Assembly (NCBI GenBank): GCA_959596505.1
Contig: CAUFWM010000021.1
Span: forward strand, 1-24,985
DNA length: 24,985 bases
DNA from: an uncultured Collinsella sp.
GTDB taxonomy: Bacteria > Actinomycetota > Coriobacteriia > Coriobacteriales > Coriobacteriaceae
Reading direction: 5' to 3'
Position numbers and translations under genes: made by a program. The notes under the pieces were generated by a model that searched no databases, was not told the DNA's origin, and saw only the letters and a list, made by a program, of their open reading frames with translations. Shown piece after piece: positions 6,944 through 14,742 of the stretch; within the stretch, counting starts at the first letter, position 1; each line of letters begins with the position of its first letter.

Positions 6944-8188
6944 ATGAACAAAGGACTGAACGTTCATAGCGAGATTGGCGCCCTCAAGAAGGTGTGCGTC
7001 CATCGCCCCGGTATGGATCTTGTAAACATGAAGGCGGAGGATTTCGACCGCGTTTGGATTCACGACGCGTTCTATTTGGACTATGCCCAGAAAGAGCACG
7101 ATCAGTTTACCGACCTTCTTCGCGGCGCTGGTGCCGAGGTTGTCTATATGGAAGAGCTGCTCGCTGAGACGTTTGACAAAGTCGAGGGCACTCGCGCAGA
7201 GTTCATGACGAAGTTCATGGGGGAGTCCGGCATCTCCAACGCGGCCCTTCGCCAGGCCGTTGTCGAGAAGCTCGATTCCATCAAGGACAACAAGGAATTT
7301 GTCCTCACGGCTATGGGCGGACTGTATGTGCGCGACCTCGAGATCCCGCATGTCGGCGGCTCTCTTGCCAGCTTGGACGGCGATGAGCTGAAGGGCGACG
7401 ATATGGTCCTCTTCCCCATGCCCGCCTCGTATTTCTCCCGTGACCCTCTGGCTGTCGTGGGCAAGGGCGCTACCATGAACCGCATGTACTGGAATCAGCG
7501 CAATCGCGAAGTAATCTTCTACGAAACGGTGCTGCGTAACCATCCTGATTACGCCGGTAGCCCCATTTGGTATGACCACAACAGCGAGTGGCATATCGAG
7601 GGCGGCGATATCCTCAACATCAACGCCAAGACGCTCGCCATCGGTATTTCCGAGCGCACCCAGACTGCAGCCATCGATGAGCTCGCCAAGAATATGTTCT
7701 GGGGTTCCGATGAGGCCGAGATCGAGAACATCTATGCCATCAAGATTCCGCACGGCTATGCCTACATGCACCTCGACACCGTCTGCACGCAGGTCGATCG
7801 CGATAAGTTCACGGTCTATCCCGGCATCTACCAGACGCTTCGTGCCTACCGCCTGACCAGGGGCGATTCGGAGGGGGAGGTGCATATCGAGGAGCTCGAG
7901 GGCACCCTGCAACATATTCTCGAGCTTGCGACGGGTATGGACCACATCACCATGATTGAGTGCGGTGGTGGCGATCCGATCGAGGCTTCTCGTGAGCAGT
8001 GGAACGATGGTTCCAACACTCTTGCGGTCGCACCGGGCAAGGTCTGCGTGTATGAGCGCAACGTTGTCACCAACGATGCTCTTTACAAGGCCGGCGTCGA
8101 GCTGCTCGTCGCCCCCTCTGAGGAGCTTTCTCGCGGTCGCGGCGGCCCGCGCTGCATGACCATGCCGTTCTGGCGTGAGGAAATCTAG
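6944..8188 (+). CDS. arcA: Arginine deiminase
   Basis: Arginine deiminase hydrolyses L-arginine to L-citrulline and ammonia in the cytoplasm, the first step of the pathway. At 414 residues it has normal length and carries the catalytic residues Asp167 (SRDP), Glu219/Asp222 (HIEGGD), His276/Asp278 (MHLDTV), GISERT and Cys404 in GRGGPRCMTMP. It also keeps Arg399, five before the Cys, and the REQWNDGSN block (350-358), both of which the minus-strand paralogue has lost. This makes it the housekeeping enzyme. AAGAAGGA lies 5 bases before the ATG at 6944. It follows the transporter by 42 bases and precedes arcB by 86 bases, with a strong hairpin in that gap. Confidence 0.95.
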   Translation: MNKGLNVHSEIGALKKVCVHRPGMDLVNMKAEDFDRVWIHDAFYLDYAQKEHDQFTDLLRGAGAEVVYMEELLAETFDKVEGTRAEFMTKFMGESGISNAALRQAVVEKLDSIKDNKEFVLTAMGGLYVRDLEIPHVGGSLASLDGDELKGDDMVLFPMPASYFSRDPLAVVGKGATMNRMYWNQRNREVIFYETVLRNHPDYAGSPIWYDHNSEWHIEGGDILNINAKTLAIGISERTQTAAIDELAKNMFWGSDEAEIENIYAIKIPHGYAYMHLDTVCTQVDRDKFTVYPGIYQTLRAYRLTRGDSEGEVHIEELEGTLQHILELATGMDHITMIECGGGDPIEASREQWNDGSNTLAVAPGKVCVYERNVVTNDALYKAGVELLVAPSEELSRGRGGPRCMTMPFWREEI

Positions 8189-8205
8189 TCAGCGTTAGCG
8201 TATCT

Positions 8206-8233
8206 GGGCGGCGCGTGTGCGTCTGCGCCGCCC
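8206..8233 (+). other. Hairpin between arcA and arcB
   Basis: GGGCGGCGC (8206-8214) and GCGCCGCCC (8225-8233) form a perfect 9-bp GC-only stem with a 10-base loop, 17 bases after the arcA stop. No T-tract follows, so full termination is unlikely. It could be an mRNA-stabilising or processing structure that sets different arcA and arcB levels. Confidence 0.55.
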
Positions 8234-8274
8234 ATCCCTCCTTGTGTGTTCCAACAACCGAAAGGACTCAAATC

Positions 8275-9282
8275 ATGGCTCTTAATCTTTCTGGTCGAAG
8301 CGTTCTTACCCTGCTTGACTTTACGTCCGAGGAAATCGAGTACATGCTCGACCTCTCAAAGAACTTCAAGGATATGAAGCGCGCCGGTTATCCACACCGC
8401 TTTCTCGAGGGCAAGAACATTGTCCTGCTGTTTGAGAAGACCTCCACGCGCACGCGCTGTGCCTTCGAGGTCGGCGGTATGGACCTGGGTATGGGCGTGA
8501 CCTACCTCGACCCCGGCTCGTCGCAGATGGGCAAGAAAGAGTCCATCGAGGATACCGCCCGCGTGCTCGGTCGCATGTATGACGGTATTGAGTATCGCGG
8601 CTCCGACCAGTCGATCGTCGAGGAGCTTGCCGCCAAGGCTGGCGTTCCCGTCTGGAACGGTCTGACCAACGAGTACCATCCCACCCAGGCCCTTGCCGAC
8701 ATTCTCACCATGCGTGAGGAGTTCGGCGACACGCGCGGCATGAAGCTCACTTACATGGGCAAGGAGCAGGGCAACGTCAGCGACTCCCTGATGGTTATCT
8801 GCGCCAAGCTCGGCATTAACTTCTGCTCCTGCGGACCCAAGGGCGATGTCGAGGGCGCCACGCACTTCGATCCCGAGCTTCTTGAGCGCTGCCAGGAGAT
8901 CGCCGCTCAGAATGGCTGCACGATCCAGCTCACTGAGGATATCGACGAGGGCGTCAAGGATGCAGACGTGATCTATACGGACGTTTGGGTCGGTATGGGC
9001 CAGGCTGAGGAGCTGTGGAAGAGCCGAATCGATCTTCTCTCTCCCTATCGAGTAACGCCCGAGGTCATGGCCAAGGCAAACCCCGGCGCCATCTTTATGC
9101 ACTGCCTGCCGAGCTTCCACGATACGCAGACCACCATCGGCGCCGAGATTGCCGAGAAGTTCGGCGTGACCGAGATGGAGGTTTCCGACGAGGTCTTTGA
9201 GAGCGCGCAGTCTCGTGTGTTCCAGGAGGCCGAGAACCGCATGCATACCATTAAGGCCATGATGTACGCGACGCTTCGCTAG
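8275..9282 (+). CDS. arcB: Ornithine carbamoyltransferase, catabolic
   Basis: This enzyme splits citrulline with phosphate to ornithine and carbamoyl phosphate in the arginine deiminase pathway; the same fold runs the reverse reaction in biosynthesis, and the operon context favours the catabolic role. The 335-residue protein shows the carbamoyl-phosphate binding motif STRTR, the GSSQMGKKES loop, NGLTNEYHPTQALADILTM, the DVWVGMGQ motif and the ornithine-side HCLPSFHD motif. The start at 8275 has GAAAGGA with 8-base spacing; an in-frame start about 60 bases upstream falls across the hairpin and lacks a ribosome site. arcC copy 2 starts 23 bases after its stop. Confidence 0.95.
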   Translation: MALNLSGRSVLTLLDFTSEEIEYMLDLSKNFKDMKRAGYPHRFLEGKNIVLLFEKTSTRTRCAFEVGGMDLGMGVTYLDPGSSQMGKKESIEDTARVLGRMYDGIEYRGSDQSIVEELAAKAGVPVWNGLTNEYHPTQALADILTMREEFGDTRGMKLTYMGKEQGNVSDSLMVICAKLGINFCSCGPKGDVEGATHFDPELLERCQEIAAQNGCTIQLTEDIDEGVKDADVIYTDVWVGMGQAEELWKSRIDLLSPYRVTPEVMAKANPGAIFMHCLPSFHDTQTTIGAEIAEKFGVTEMEVSDEVFESAQSRVFQEAENRMHTIKAMMYATLR

Positions 9283-9305
9283 TAGCTGGGAAGTGAACGA
9301 ACACT

Positions 9306-10268
9306 ATGAGTAAACCGTACGGCAAGCCCGATCGTATTGTCGTCGCCCTCGGCGGCAACGCCCTCGGCAACAACCCCGTCGAGCAGATCGAGGCCGTGAG
9401 CAACACCGCCCACGCTCTCCTCGGTCTCATCGAGCAGGGCAACGAGATCATCATCACCCACGGCAACGGCCCGCAGGTCGGCATGATCCAGAACGCCTTC
9501 GCCGCTGCCCACGATGCCATCGGTACCCCCGAGATGCCGCTGCCCGAGTGCGGCGCCATGTCCCAGGGCTACATTGGTTATCACCTGCAGCAGGGCATCG
9601 GCCGCGAGATGCACAAGCGCTATAAGCGTTGGCACGCCGCCACCGTCGTCACCCAGATCGAGTGCGACCCGGATGATCCCGCGTTCAAGAACCCGACTAA
9701 GCCGATCGGCCCCTTCTACACCGAGGAGCAGGCCAAGGAGTTCATGGCCGAGGATCCCTCCAAGGTCTTCGTCGAGGATTCCGGCCGCGGCTGGCGTCGC
9801 GTCGTCGCTTCCCCCGATCCCAAGAAGATCGTCGAGGCTGACTCCATCCTCAACCTGCTCGACAACGAGTTCATCGTCATCGCCTGCGGTGGCGGCGGCA
9901 TCCCCGTCGTCCGCGACTACGAGAACAAGGGCTGCTACAAGGGCGTTCCCGCCGTCATCGACAAGGACCTGGGCGGCGAGCTGCTGGCCGAGGACTGCGA
10001 CGCCGACGTCCTGTTCCTGCTGACCGCCGTCGAGCATGTCGCCATCAACTTCGGCAAGCCCGACCAGGAGGAGCTCGAGGACCTCACCGCCGACGAGGCC
10101 GAGCGCCTGGCCGACGAGGGCCAGTTCGGCAAGGGCTCCATGGAGCCCAAGGTTCGCGCCGCCATCAAGTTCGCCCGTTCCCGCAAGGGCCGCACCTGCA
10201 TCATCGGCGCCCTGGACAAGGCCGCCGAGACCATGGCCGGCCTCTCCGGTACCCGCATCCACGAGTAG
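9306..10268 (+). CDS. arcC: Carbamate kinase, copy 2
   Basis: This is the last gene of the arcD-arcA-arcB-arcC operon, a 320-residue carbamate kinase making ATP from the carbamoyl phosphate released by ArcB. It carries the same kinase motifs as copy 1 and differs from it only at residue 5 (Tyr for Leu). From 9321 to 10368 the DNA appears identical to 2197-3244, including the double-hairpin terminator. The first five codons use different synonymous codons (AGT AAA CCG for TCT AAG CCT), so the 5' end has an older history than the rest, which points to gene conversion or recombination rather than a simple fresh duplication. The ribosome site is weak (GGGAAG, about 12 bases before ATG), so it may depend on coupling to arcB. 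Confidence 0.93.
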   Translation: MSKPYGKPDRIVVALGGNALGNNPVEQIEAVSNTAHALLGLIEQGNEIIITHGNGPQVGMIQNAFAAAHDAIGTPEMPLPECGAMSQGYIGYHLQQGIGREMHKRYKRWHAATVVTQIECDPDDPAFKNPTKPIGPFYTEEQAKEFMAEDPSKVFVEDSGRGWRRVVASPDPKKIVEADSILNLLDNEFIVIACGGGGIPVVRDYENKGCYKGVPAVIDKDLGGELLAEDCDADVLFLLTAVEHVAINFGKPDQEELEDLTADEAERLADEGQFGKGSMEPKVRAAIKFARSRKGRTCIIGALDKAAETMAGLSGTRIHE

Positions 10269-10368
10269 TCTCTACTCTGTTGCCTCTCTCGTGGGCGCCA
10301 GGCAAAGCGCCCACAAACTACTTCTCTTCATGAGCCCTGCAGTCCGCTCCGACTGCGGGGCTTTTGCT
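9321..10368 (+). repeat. 1,048-bp direct repeat, arcC copy 2
   Basis: This is the second copy of the repeat at 2197-3244, in the same orientation. Recombination between the copies would remove 7,124 bp carrying the regulator, the deiminase-like gene, arcD, arcA and arcB, and leave one intact arcC. Confidence 0.9.
10291..10365 (+). terminator. Terminator of the arc operon
   Basis: Two stems follow arcC copy 2: GTGGGCGC/GCGCCCAC, then GCAGTC/GACTGC with CCC/GGG and CTTTT. It is identical to the one after arcC copy 1. Confidence 0.75.
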
Positions 10369-10381
10369 ATTCACCTAGTCA

Positions 10382-10535
10382 TTGGGGACAAACCCGGCAC
10401 TTGGGGACGGTCCTTTCCTGCCGGCAGCTTGGGACAGTCCTTAATAGTCATTGGGGACGTTCTTAAACGACTAGTCAAACAAGAACGTCCCCAACGACTA
10501 CTCATTTAAGTCTGTCCCCAATGACTGCCCAATGG
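10382..10535. repeat. GTCCCC-rich interspersed repeat, copy A
   Basis: The stretch holds TTGGGGAC at 10382, 10401 and 10451 and the complement GTCCCCAA at 10487 and 10514. A perfect 12-bp stem GGGGACGTTCTT (10453-10464) / AAGAACGTCCCC (10481-10492) sits in the middle. The segments 10391-10444 and 10487-10534 recur, nearly base for base, at 16291-16344 and 16602-16649. It is a palindromic, REP-like intergenic repeat. The remaining DNA up to 10700 holds a small 6-bp-stem hairpin at 10621-10638 but no gene that I can see. Confidence 0.7.
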
Positions 10536-10700
10536 CTGGGAAGGCGCATCCCACACCGACGCATTGCCTTCGGGCCCTCTCCCCAGGCTCTCCATAGCTC
10601 AGCTGGACTCCCCGCAACCTGTTCCGAGTTGGCGGAACGAGCGCGACGTGGAGTGTCATTCTTTACCGCGTTAGACTAGACGCAGGGAAAGGAGGAGGAC

Positions 10701-12596
10701 ATGGATGCTCGCGTCAAGCAGCTTGTAAATATGATCGAGGACGCTCAGCCTGTCGCTGTCGCGGTACTTGCCAAGCGTCTCGAGGTAAGCGAGCGCGCCG
10801 TGAGAAACTATATCCATCGCGCAAACGACAACCTTGCAGGGGTTGCACGCATCGTTGGCAGCAAGGGGCAGTATCGTATCGATGTTGCACGTGCAGATGA
10901 GCTTGCTCGCTTGCTAGACGGTGCGGCTCTGGCCCATCCGGGCATTCCTGATACGCGCGACGGCCGTGTGTCCTTCCTTCTTAACGACCTCCTCATGCGG
11001 TCCCAGTGGGTGACGATTGAGGAGTATGCGGATTTACTCTACGTTTCGGCGCGAACTCTGTCCAATGACATGCGTCTGGTAGAGCAGAAACTCGCCCAAT
11101 TTGACTTAACGCTCGAAAAGCGCCCACGCTACGGAATCCGCGTTGCGGGCGGGGAGTCGCAACGGCGCCTGTGCCTCGCCTCGCTGGTGAGGCCCGTGTT
11201 GCCCGACACCGACGATGCAAAGCTCGCCGAGCGCCTGCGGGCCATCGCCGCATGTGTGGACGATGCCCTGACGGCCTCGCCCGTCACGGTGAGCTCGCTG
11301 GCATCCCGCAATCTCATCATGCATCTTTACATCGCTCTTGGCCGCATCGAGCAGGGCTGCTATGTCCCAGCTGCAGAATCGGACGTTCAAAAACTGGAGG
11401 GAACGCGCGAATGCGCCGCGGCTTTCCAGATTGCCGCAAACATCAAGGATGCCCTGGGCGTGAGCATGCCCCGAGAAGAGGTTGCCTTTATCGCAATCCA
11501 TTTGCTCGGCAGGGGCACGGGCGTGCCCGAGAAGGGCTCTGCCGTTATCTCGGACGAGATGTGGGAGATTGCTTCCGAGATGGTACGAGCGGTCAACGAT
11601 GAGTTTAGGTTTGACTTTAGCGGCGATCTTGAACTTCGCATGAACCTTGCTCGGCATATCGGCCCTCTGGGCTATCGCCTTGAATATCACATGCATATGG
11701 ATAACCCCATGCTGCCCGATATCAAGACGAGGTTTCCGTTGGCCTATTCGATGGCAGCTGGCACCTCGCAGGTACTCGAGCGTCATTTTGGCAGCCAGCC
11801 CTCTGATGAAGAGCTCGGCTACATCGCCATGGCATTTGCCCTGGCCCTCGAGCAGCAAGCCGACCAGCCGCGTCGCAAACGCATCCTGATCGTGTGCGCC
11901 TCGGGAGCGGGAAGCGCCCGTATGCTCGAGCACCAGTACCGCAAGCAGTTTGGCATGTATATCGATTCGATTGAGACATGCGATGTCGCCCGCGTGGGAA
12001 CGTTCGATTTTTCGCACATCGACTACGTGTTCACAACGGTGCCGCTCAACGTCAAGTTGCCCGTGCCCGTCCGCGAGGCCGATTTCTTCTTGGAGACGAG
12101 CGATGTCAACGCTATCCGCAAGGTGCTGAGCGACGACACTGTGCAATCGGACTCCGTGAGCTCTTTCTTTAGCCGTGCTCTGTTCTTCAACCGCGTTGAG
12201 GCGTCGTCGAAGCAGGCCGTTCTCCGATATCTCTCCGAGCGCGCCGTCGAGAGCGGCCGTGTCGATGCCCAGTTTGCCCAAGAGGTCGCCGAGCGCGAGA
12301 GCGCGAGTGCCACCTCGTTTGGCAATGGGGTAGCCATGCCCCATGGGATGCATCCCTTGAGCGCCGAGGCCTTTGTTACCGTGGGCCTGCTCGAACATCC
12401 CATTCTTTGGGACGAATACGGCCATGAGGTCGATATCGTCTTTATGGTGTCGTTTGCCCGGTCGGGCGGCGATGAGGCGCGGATCTTGAGCTCACTGCTC
12501 GCCGAGATCTTTATGGACCGCCAGGGGGTCGAGCGCCTACGCGAGCGCCGGTCCTGGCATGAGCTGATGGCGCTTGTGCAAGCGCATACGGCTTAA
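10701..12596 (+). CDS. PRD/EIIB/EIIA-type transcription regulator of the beta-glucoside PTS
   Basis: This is a 631-residue regulator of the MtlR/LicR type, whose activity is set by phosphorylation from the PTS. Domains in order: N-terminal HTH_11 (about 1-60), a second Mga-like HTH (about 90-150, VTIEEYADLLYVSARTLSND), PRD1 (about 190-275, His208 and His267), PRD2 (about 305-385, His319), a GatB-like EIIB domain (about 393-480, Cys399 in VCASGAGSARM) and an EIIA domain of the mannitol/fructose class (about 495-630, His548 in VAMPHG). The second PRD2 histidine is replaced by Ala378 (GYIAMAF where GYIALHF is usual), so one regulatory site seems lost. A strong AAGGAGGAGG site precedes the ATG. 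It lies directly upstream of the PTS genes (119-bp gap) and is expected to activate them when substrate is present. Confidence 0.88.
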   Translation: MDARVKQLVNMIEDAQPVAVAVLAKRLEVSERAVRNYIHRANDNLAGVARIVGSKGQYRIDVARADELARLLDGAALAHPGIPDTRDGRVSFLLNDLLMRSQWVTIEEYADLLYVSARTLSNDMRLVEQKLAQFDLTLEKRPRYGIRVAGGESQRRLCLASLVRPVLPDTDDAKLAERLRAIAACVDDALTASPVTVSSLASRNLIMHLYIALGRIEQGCYVPAAESDVQKLEGTRECAAAFQIAANIKDALGVSMPREEVAFIAIHLLGRGTGVPEKGSAVISDEMWEIASEMVRAVNDEFRFDFSGDLELRMNLARHIGPLGYRLEYHMHMDNPMLPDIKTRFPLAYSMAAGTSQVLERHFGSQPSDEELGYIAMAFALALEQQADQPRRKRILIVCASGAGSARMLEHQYRKQFGMYIDSIETCDVARVGTFDFSHIDYVFTTVPLNVKLPVPVREADFFLETSDVNAIRKVLSDDTVQSDSVSSFFSRALFFNRVEASSKQAVLRYLSERAVESGRVDAQFAQEVAERESASATSFGNGVAMPHGMHPLSAEAFVTVGLLEHPILWDEYGHEVDIVFMVSFARSGGDEARILSSLLAEIFMDRQGVERLRERRSWHELMALVQAHTA

Positions 12597-12715
12597 GACC
12601 TCTTTTGTCGATAACCCTGTCTGTCTACCTGCAATAAACCTCGAGGATTGCGGGCGGGAGATAGGCGTTTCGAATATTCAAGTACAAACCAAACATCACG
12701 GGAGAGGAGACCGTT

Positions 12716-13042
12716 ATGGACGATCAGGGAACCGAGATGGTTTCGTTTCAGCTGGTCGCTGCAGCGGGAGAGGCGCGCAGCCTTGCCTTCGAAGCCCTTG
12801 AAAAGGCAAAAGCGGGGGATTTTGACGCCGCCGCCAAACTCATGAAGCAGTCAAAGGATGCGGGAATCAAGGCTCACCACATCCAAACGCAGCTGCTTTC
12901 GACTGAGGCAGCGGGCGAGCATCTGTCGGTGGATGTGTTGCTGGTCCATGCTCAGGACCACCTCATGTGCTCCATGCTTGCTCAGGAGCTCGTGCAGGAG
13001 CTGATCTGCCTGTATGAGCGCACTGCAACCAAGAACGCCTAG
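12716..13042 (+). CDS. PTS lactose/cellobiose-family EIIA
   Basis: This 108-residue cytoplasmic phosphocarrier takes phosphate from HPr and passes it to EIIB. It is a three-helix protein of the LacF/CelC class; the phosphorylated residue is His78 in LLVHAQDHLM, with the nearby Asp81 that co-ordinates the trimer metal in this family. Length and helices match the family. GGAGAGGA lies about 7 bases before the ATG. It is the first of four PTS-glycosidase genes; the 119-bp gap after the regulator probably holds the promoter, although I could not pick a convincing -35/-10 pair. Confidence 0.93.
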   Translation: MDDQGTEMVSFQLVAAAGEARSLAFEALEKAKAGDFDAAAKLMKQSKDAGIKAHHIQTQLLSTEAAGEHLSVDVLLVHAQDHLMCSMLAQELVQELICLYERTATKNA

Positions 13043-13088
13043 CGGCGTGCGGTGACTATCCAACCAATCAATGCGAAGGGAATCCCTT

Positions 13089-13382
13089 ATGAAGATCCTT
13101 CTTGTTTGCGCAGCTGGTCTGTCTACAAGCATTCTGATGAAGAAACTCGAGAAATATGCGGAGCAAAACGGCATCGAGCTCGATATCGATGCGGTGGGTA
13201 TCGGTGAGTATCAGGAGACGTGCGCCAATTATGACGTGCTGCTCTTGGGGCCGCAGGTGTCCTACCAGCTCAACACCGTCAAGCAGGGGAGCAGTAAGCC
13301 GACCGCGATCATCCCCGCACAGGACTACGGCATGGGCAACGCCGCCAACGTGCTGGCACTCGCCCAGTCGCTGTTGGGTTAG
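13089..13382 (+). CDS. PTS lactose/cellobiose-family EIIB
   Basis: This 97-residue EIIB of the CelA/ChbB class has the phosphorylated Cys7 in the N-terminal loop VCAAGLSTS, followed by a Rossmann-like alternation (IDAVGIGEY, DVLLLGPQVSYQ) typical of cellobiose-type IIB. The ATG at 13089 has GAAGGGA at 8-base spacing; an in-frame ATG at 13071 would add six residues before the first beta-strand and lacks a site. It lies 46 bases after EIIA and 9 before EIIC. Confidence 0.93.
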   Translation: MKILLVCAAGLSTSILMKKLEKYAEQNGIELDIDAVGIGEYQETCANYDVLLLGPQVSYQLNTVKQGSSKPTAIIPAQDYGMGNAANVLALAQSLLG

Positions 13383-13391
13383 GAGGCGACC

Positions 13392-14741
13392 ATGGAGAAG
13401 TTCATGACCCTGCTTCAGGAAAAACTGACCCCTATCGCCAATTTCTGCGGCACCGAGCGCCACTTTGCCTCCATGCAAAAGGGCTTTATGAGCGCGATCA
13501 GCTTCATCTTGGTATCTGCCGTCTTTATGGTCCTCGCCAACCCGCCGGTCACGGCCGACCTGGTGGCGCAGGGCGGGTTCTGGTCCGTCTTTGGCCCTTG
13601 GCTCGATTTTGCCACGGCCAATAAGCTCACGCTGCTCATCCCCTTCAACATGACGATGGGCATACTGTCGGTGATCGTGACGTTCGCAATCGCCTATAAC
13701 CTGGCGGGCACCTACAAGATGCCCAAGCTTAACGCCGGCATGACCTCGCTGGTGATGTTCCTGATCGCCGCGGCGCCGTCGTCCTACTACCAGCTTGCTG
13801 ACGAGTCCGTGCTCCAGGCGGTCCCCTGCACCTATCTGGGTGCGCAGGGCCTGTTTACCGCCATCATCGTTGCCTTGGTCTCCGTCGAGGTCACGCGCTT
13901 CTGCCAGACCAAGGGCATCACCATCAAGATGCCCGATGGCGTGCCGCCGTTTTTGTCCGAAACCTTTGGCGCCATCGTACCTATGCTCGCCAACATCCTC
14001 ATCTTCTTTGGCGGCAACCTGCTGATCCAGATGATCGATCCCGCGCTGTCCATCCCCTCGGTTATCGAGAAGCTGCTCGCTGCCCCGCTTTCCGTCGCAG
14101 TTGACTCTGTGCCCGGCGCACTGCTTATCTGCTTCATGACGCTGCTGTTTTGGTGCTTTGGCGTCCACGGCAACATGATCGTAATGCCCATCACCGCCCC
14201 GGTCACGCTTGCCGCCTTTGCCGCCAACGCCTCGCTCTATGCTGCCGGGCAGCCGCTTGAGTTCCACCCGGTGCTCATGTCGATGGTCATCAACCTCATC
14301 GGCGGCACGGGTAATACGTTCTCTTTTGTGGCGCTCTGCGCGTTTAGGGCAAAGTCGCAGCAGCTCAAGGCATTTGGCAAGGCATCGATCGTGCCGAGCT
14401 TCTTCCGTATCTCCGAGCCCGCGATTTTCGGCGCGCCCATCATCTTCAACCCGATCCTCATGATTCCGTTTGTGCTAGGCGGCATGATCTCGGCCCTGCT
14501 GTATTGGGGTGCGGTCTCACTGGGTCTTGTCTCTAACTTCTACATCTTGGTGAGCGGCACGTTCCCCATCTTCGTTCAGGGCTTTATCCAGTGCCTCGAC
14601 CCGCGCATCTGGGTGTTTACGATCGTTTTGATCGTGGTTATGGCTGTGGTCTGGTACCCGTTCTTTAAGGTGTACGACAACCTGCTCCTGGCTCAGGAGC
14701 AGGAGAACGTCGCGGCAGCTTCTGCCGAGGATACTGAGTAG
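13392..14741 (+). CDS. PTS lactose/cellobiose-family EIIC permease
   Basis: This 449-residue membrane component carries the sugar across the membrane during phosphorylation. There are about ten hydrophobic segments. Family marks include the amphipathic N-terminus (MEKFMTLLQEKLTPIA), IKMPDGVPPFLSETF, CFGVHGNMIVMPI, GGTGNTFSF and the FFRISEPAIFGAPIIFNP block that lines the sugar path in ChbC-type proteins. AGGAGG is positioned just before the ATG. The gene stops one base before the GH1 start, so translation is coupled. Cellobiose or an aryl-beta-glucoside is the probable substrate; the sequence does not settle which. Confidence 0.93.
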   Translation: MEKFMTLLQEKLTPIANFCGTERHFASMQKGFMSAISFILVSAVFMVLANPPVTADLVAQGGFWSVFGPWLDFATANKLTLLIPFNMTMGILSVIVTFAIAYNLAGTYKMPKLNAGMTSLVMFLIAAAPSSYYQLADESVLQAVPCTYLGAQGLFTAIIVALVSVEVTRFCQTKGITIKMPDGVPPFLSETFGAIVPMLANILIFFGGNLLIQMIDPALSIPSVIEKLLAAPLSVAVDSVPGALLICFMTLLFWCFGVHGNMIVMPITAPVTLAAFAANASLYAAGQPLEFHPVLMSMVINLIGGTGNTFSFVALCAFRAKSQQLKAFGKASIVPSFFRISEPAIFGAPIIFNPILMIPFVLGGMISALLYWGAVSLGLVSNFYILVSGTFPIFVQGFIQCLDPRIWVFTIVLIVVMAVVWYPFFKVYDNLLLAQEQENVAAASAEDTE

Positions 14742-14742
14742 C

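Noticed and set aside
10593..10607. tRNA-like string CATAGCTCAGCTGGA
   Set aside because: It resembles a tRNA D-arm, but no T-arm consensus, anticodon stem or acceptor pairing could be found around it.
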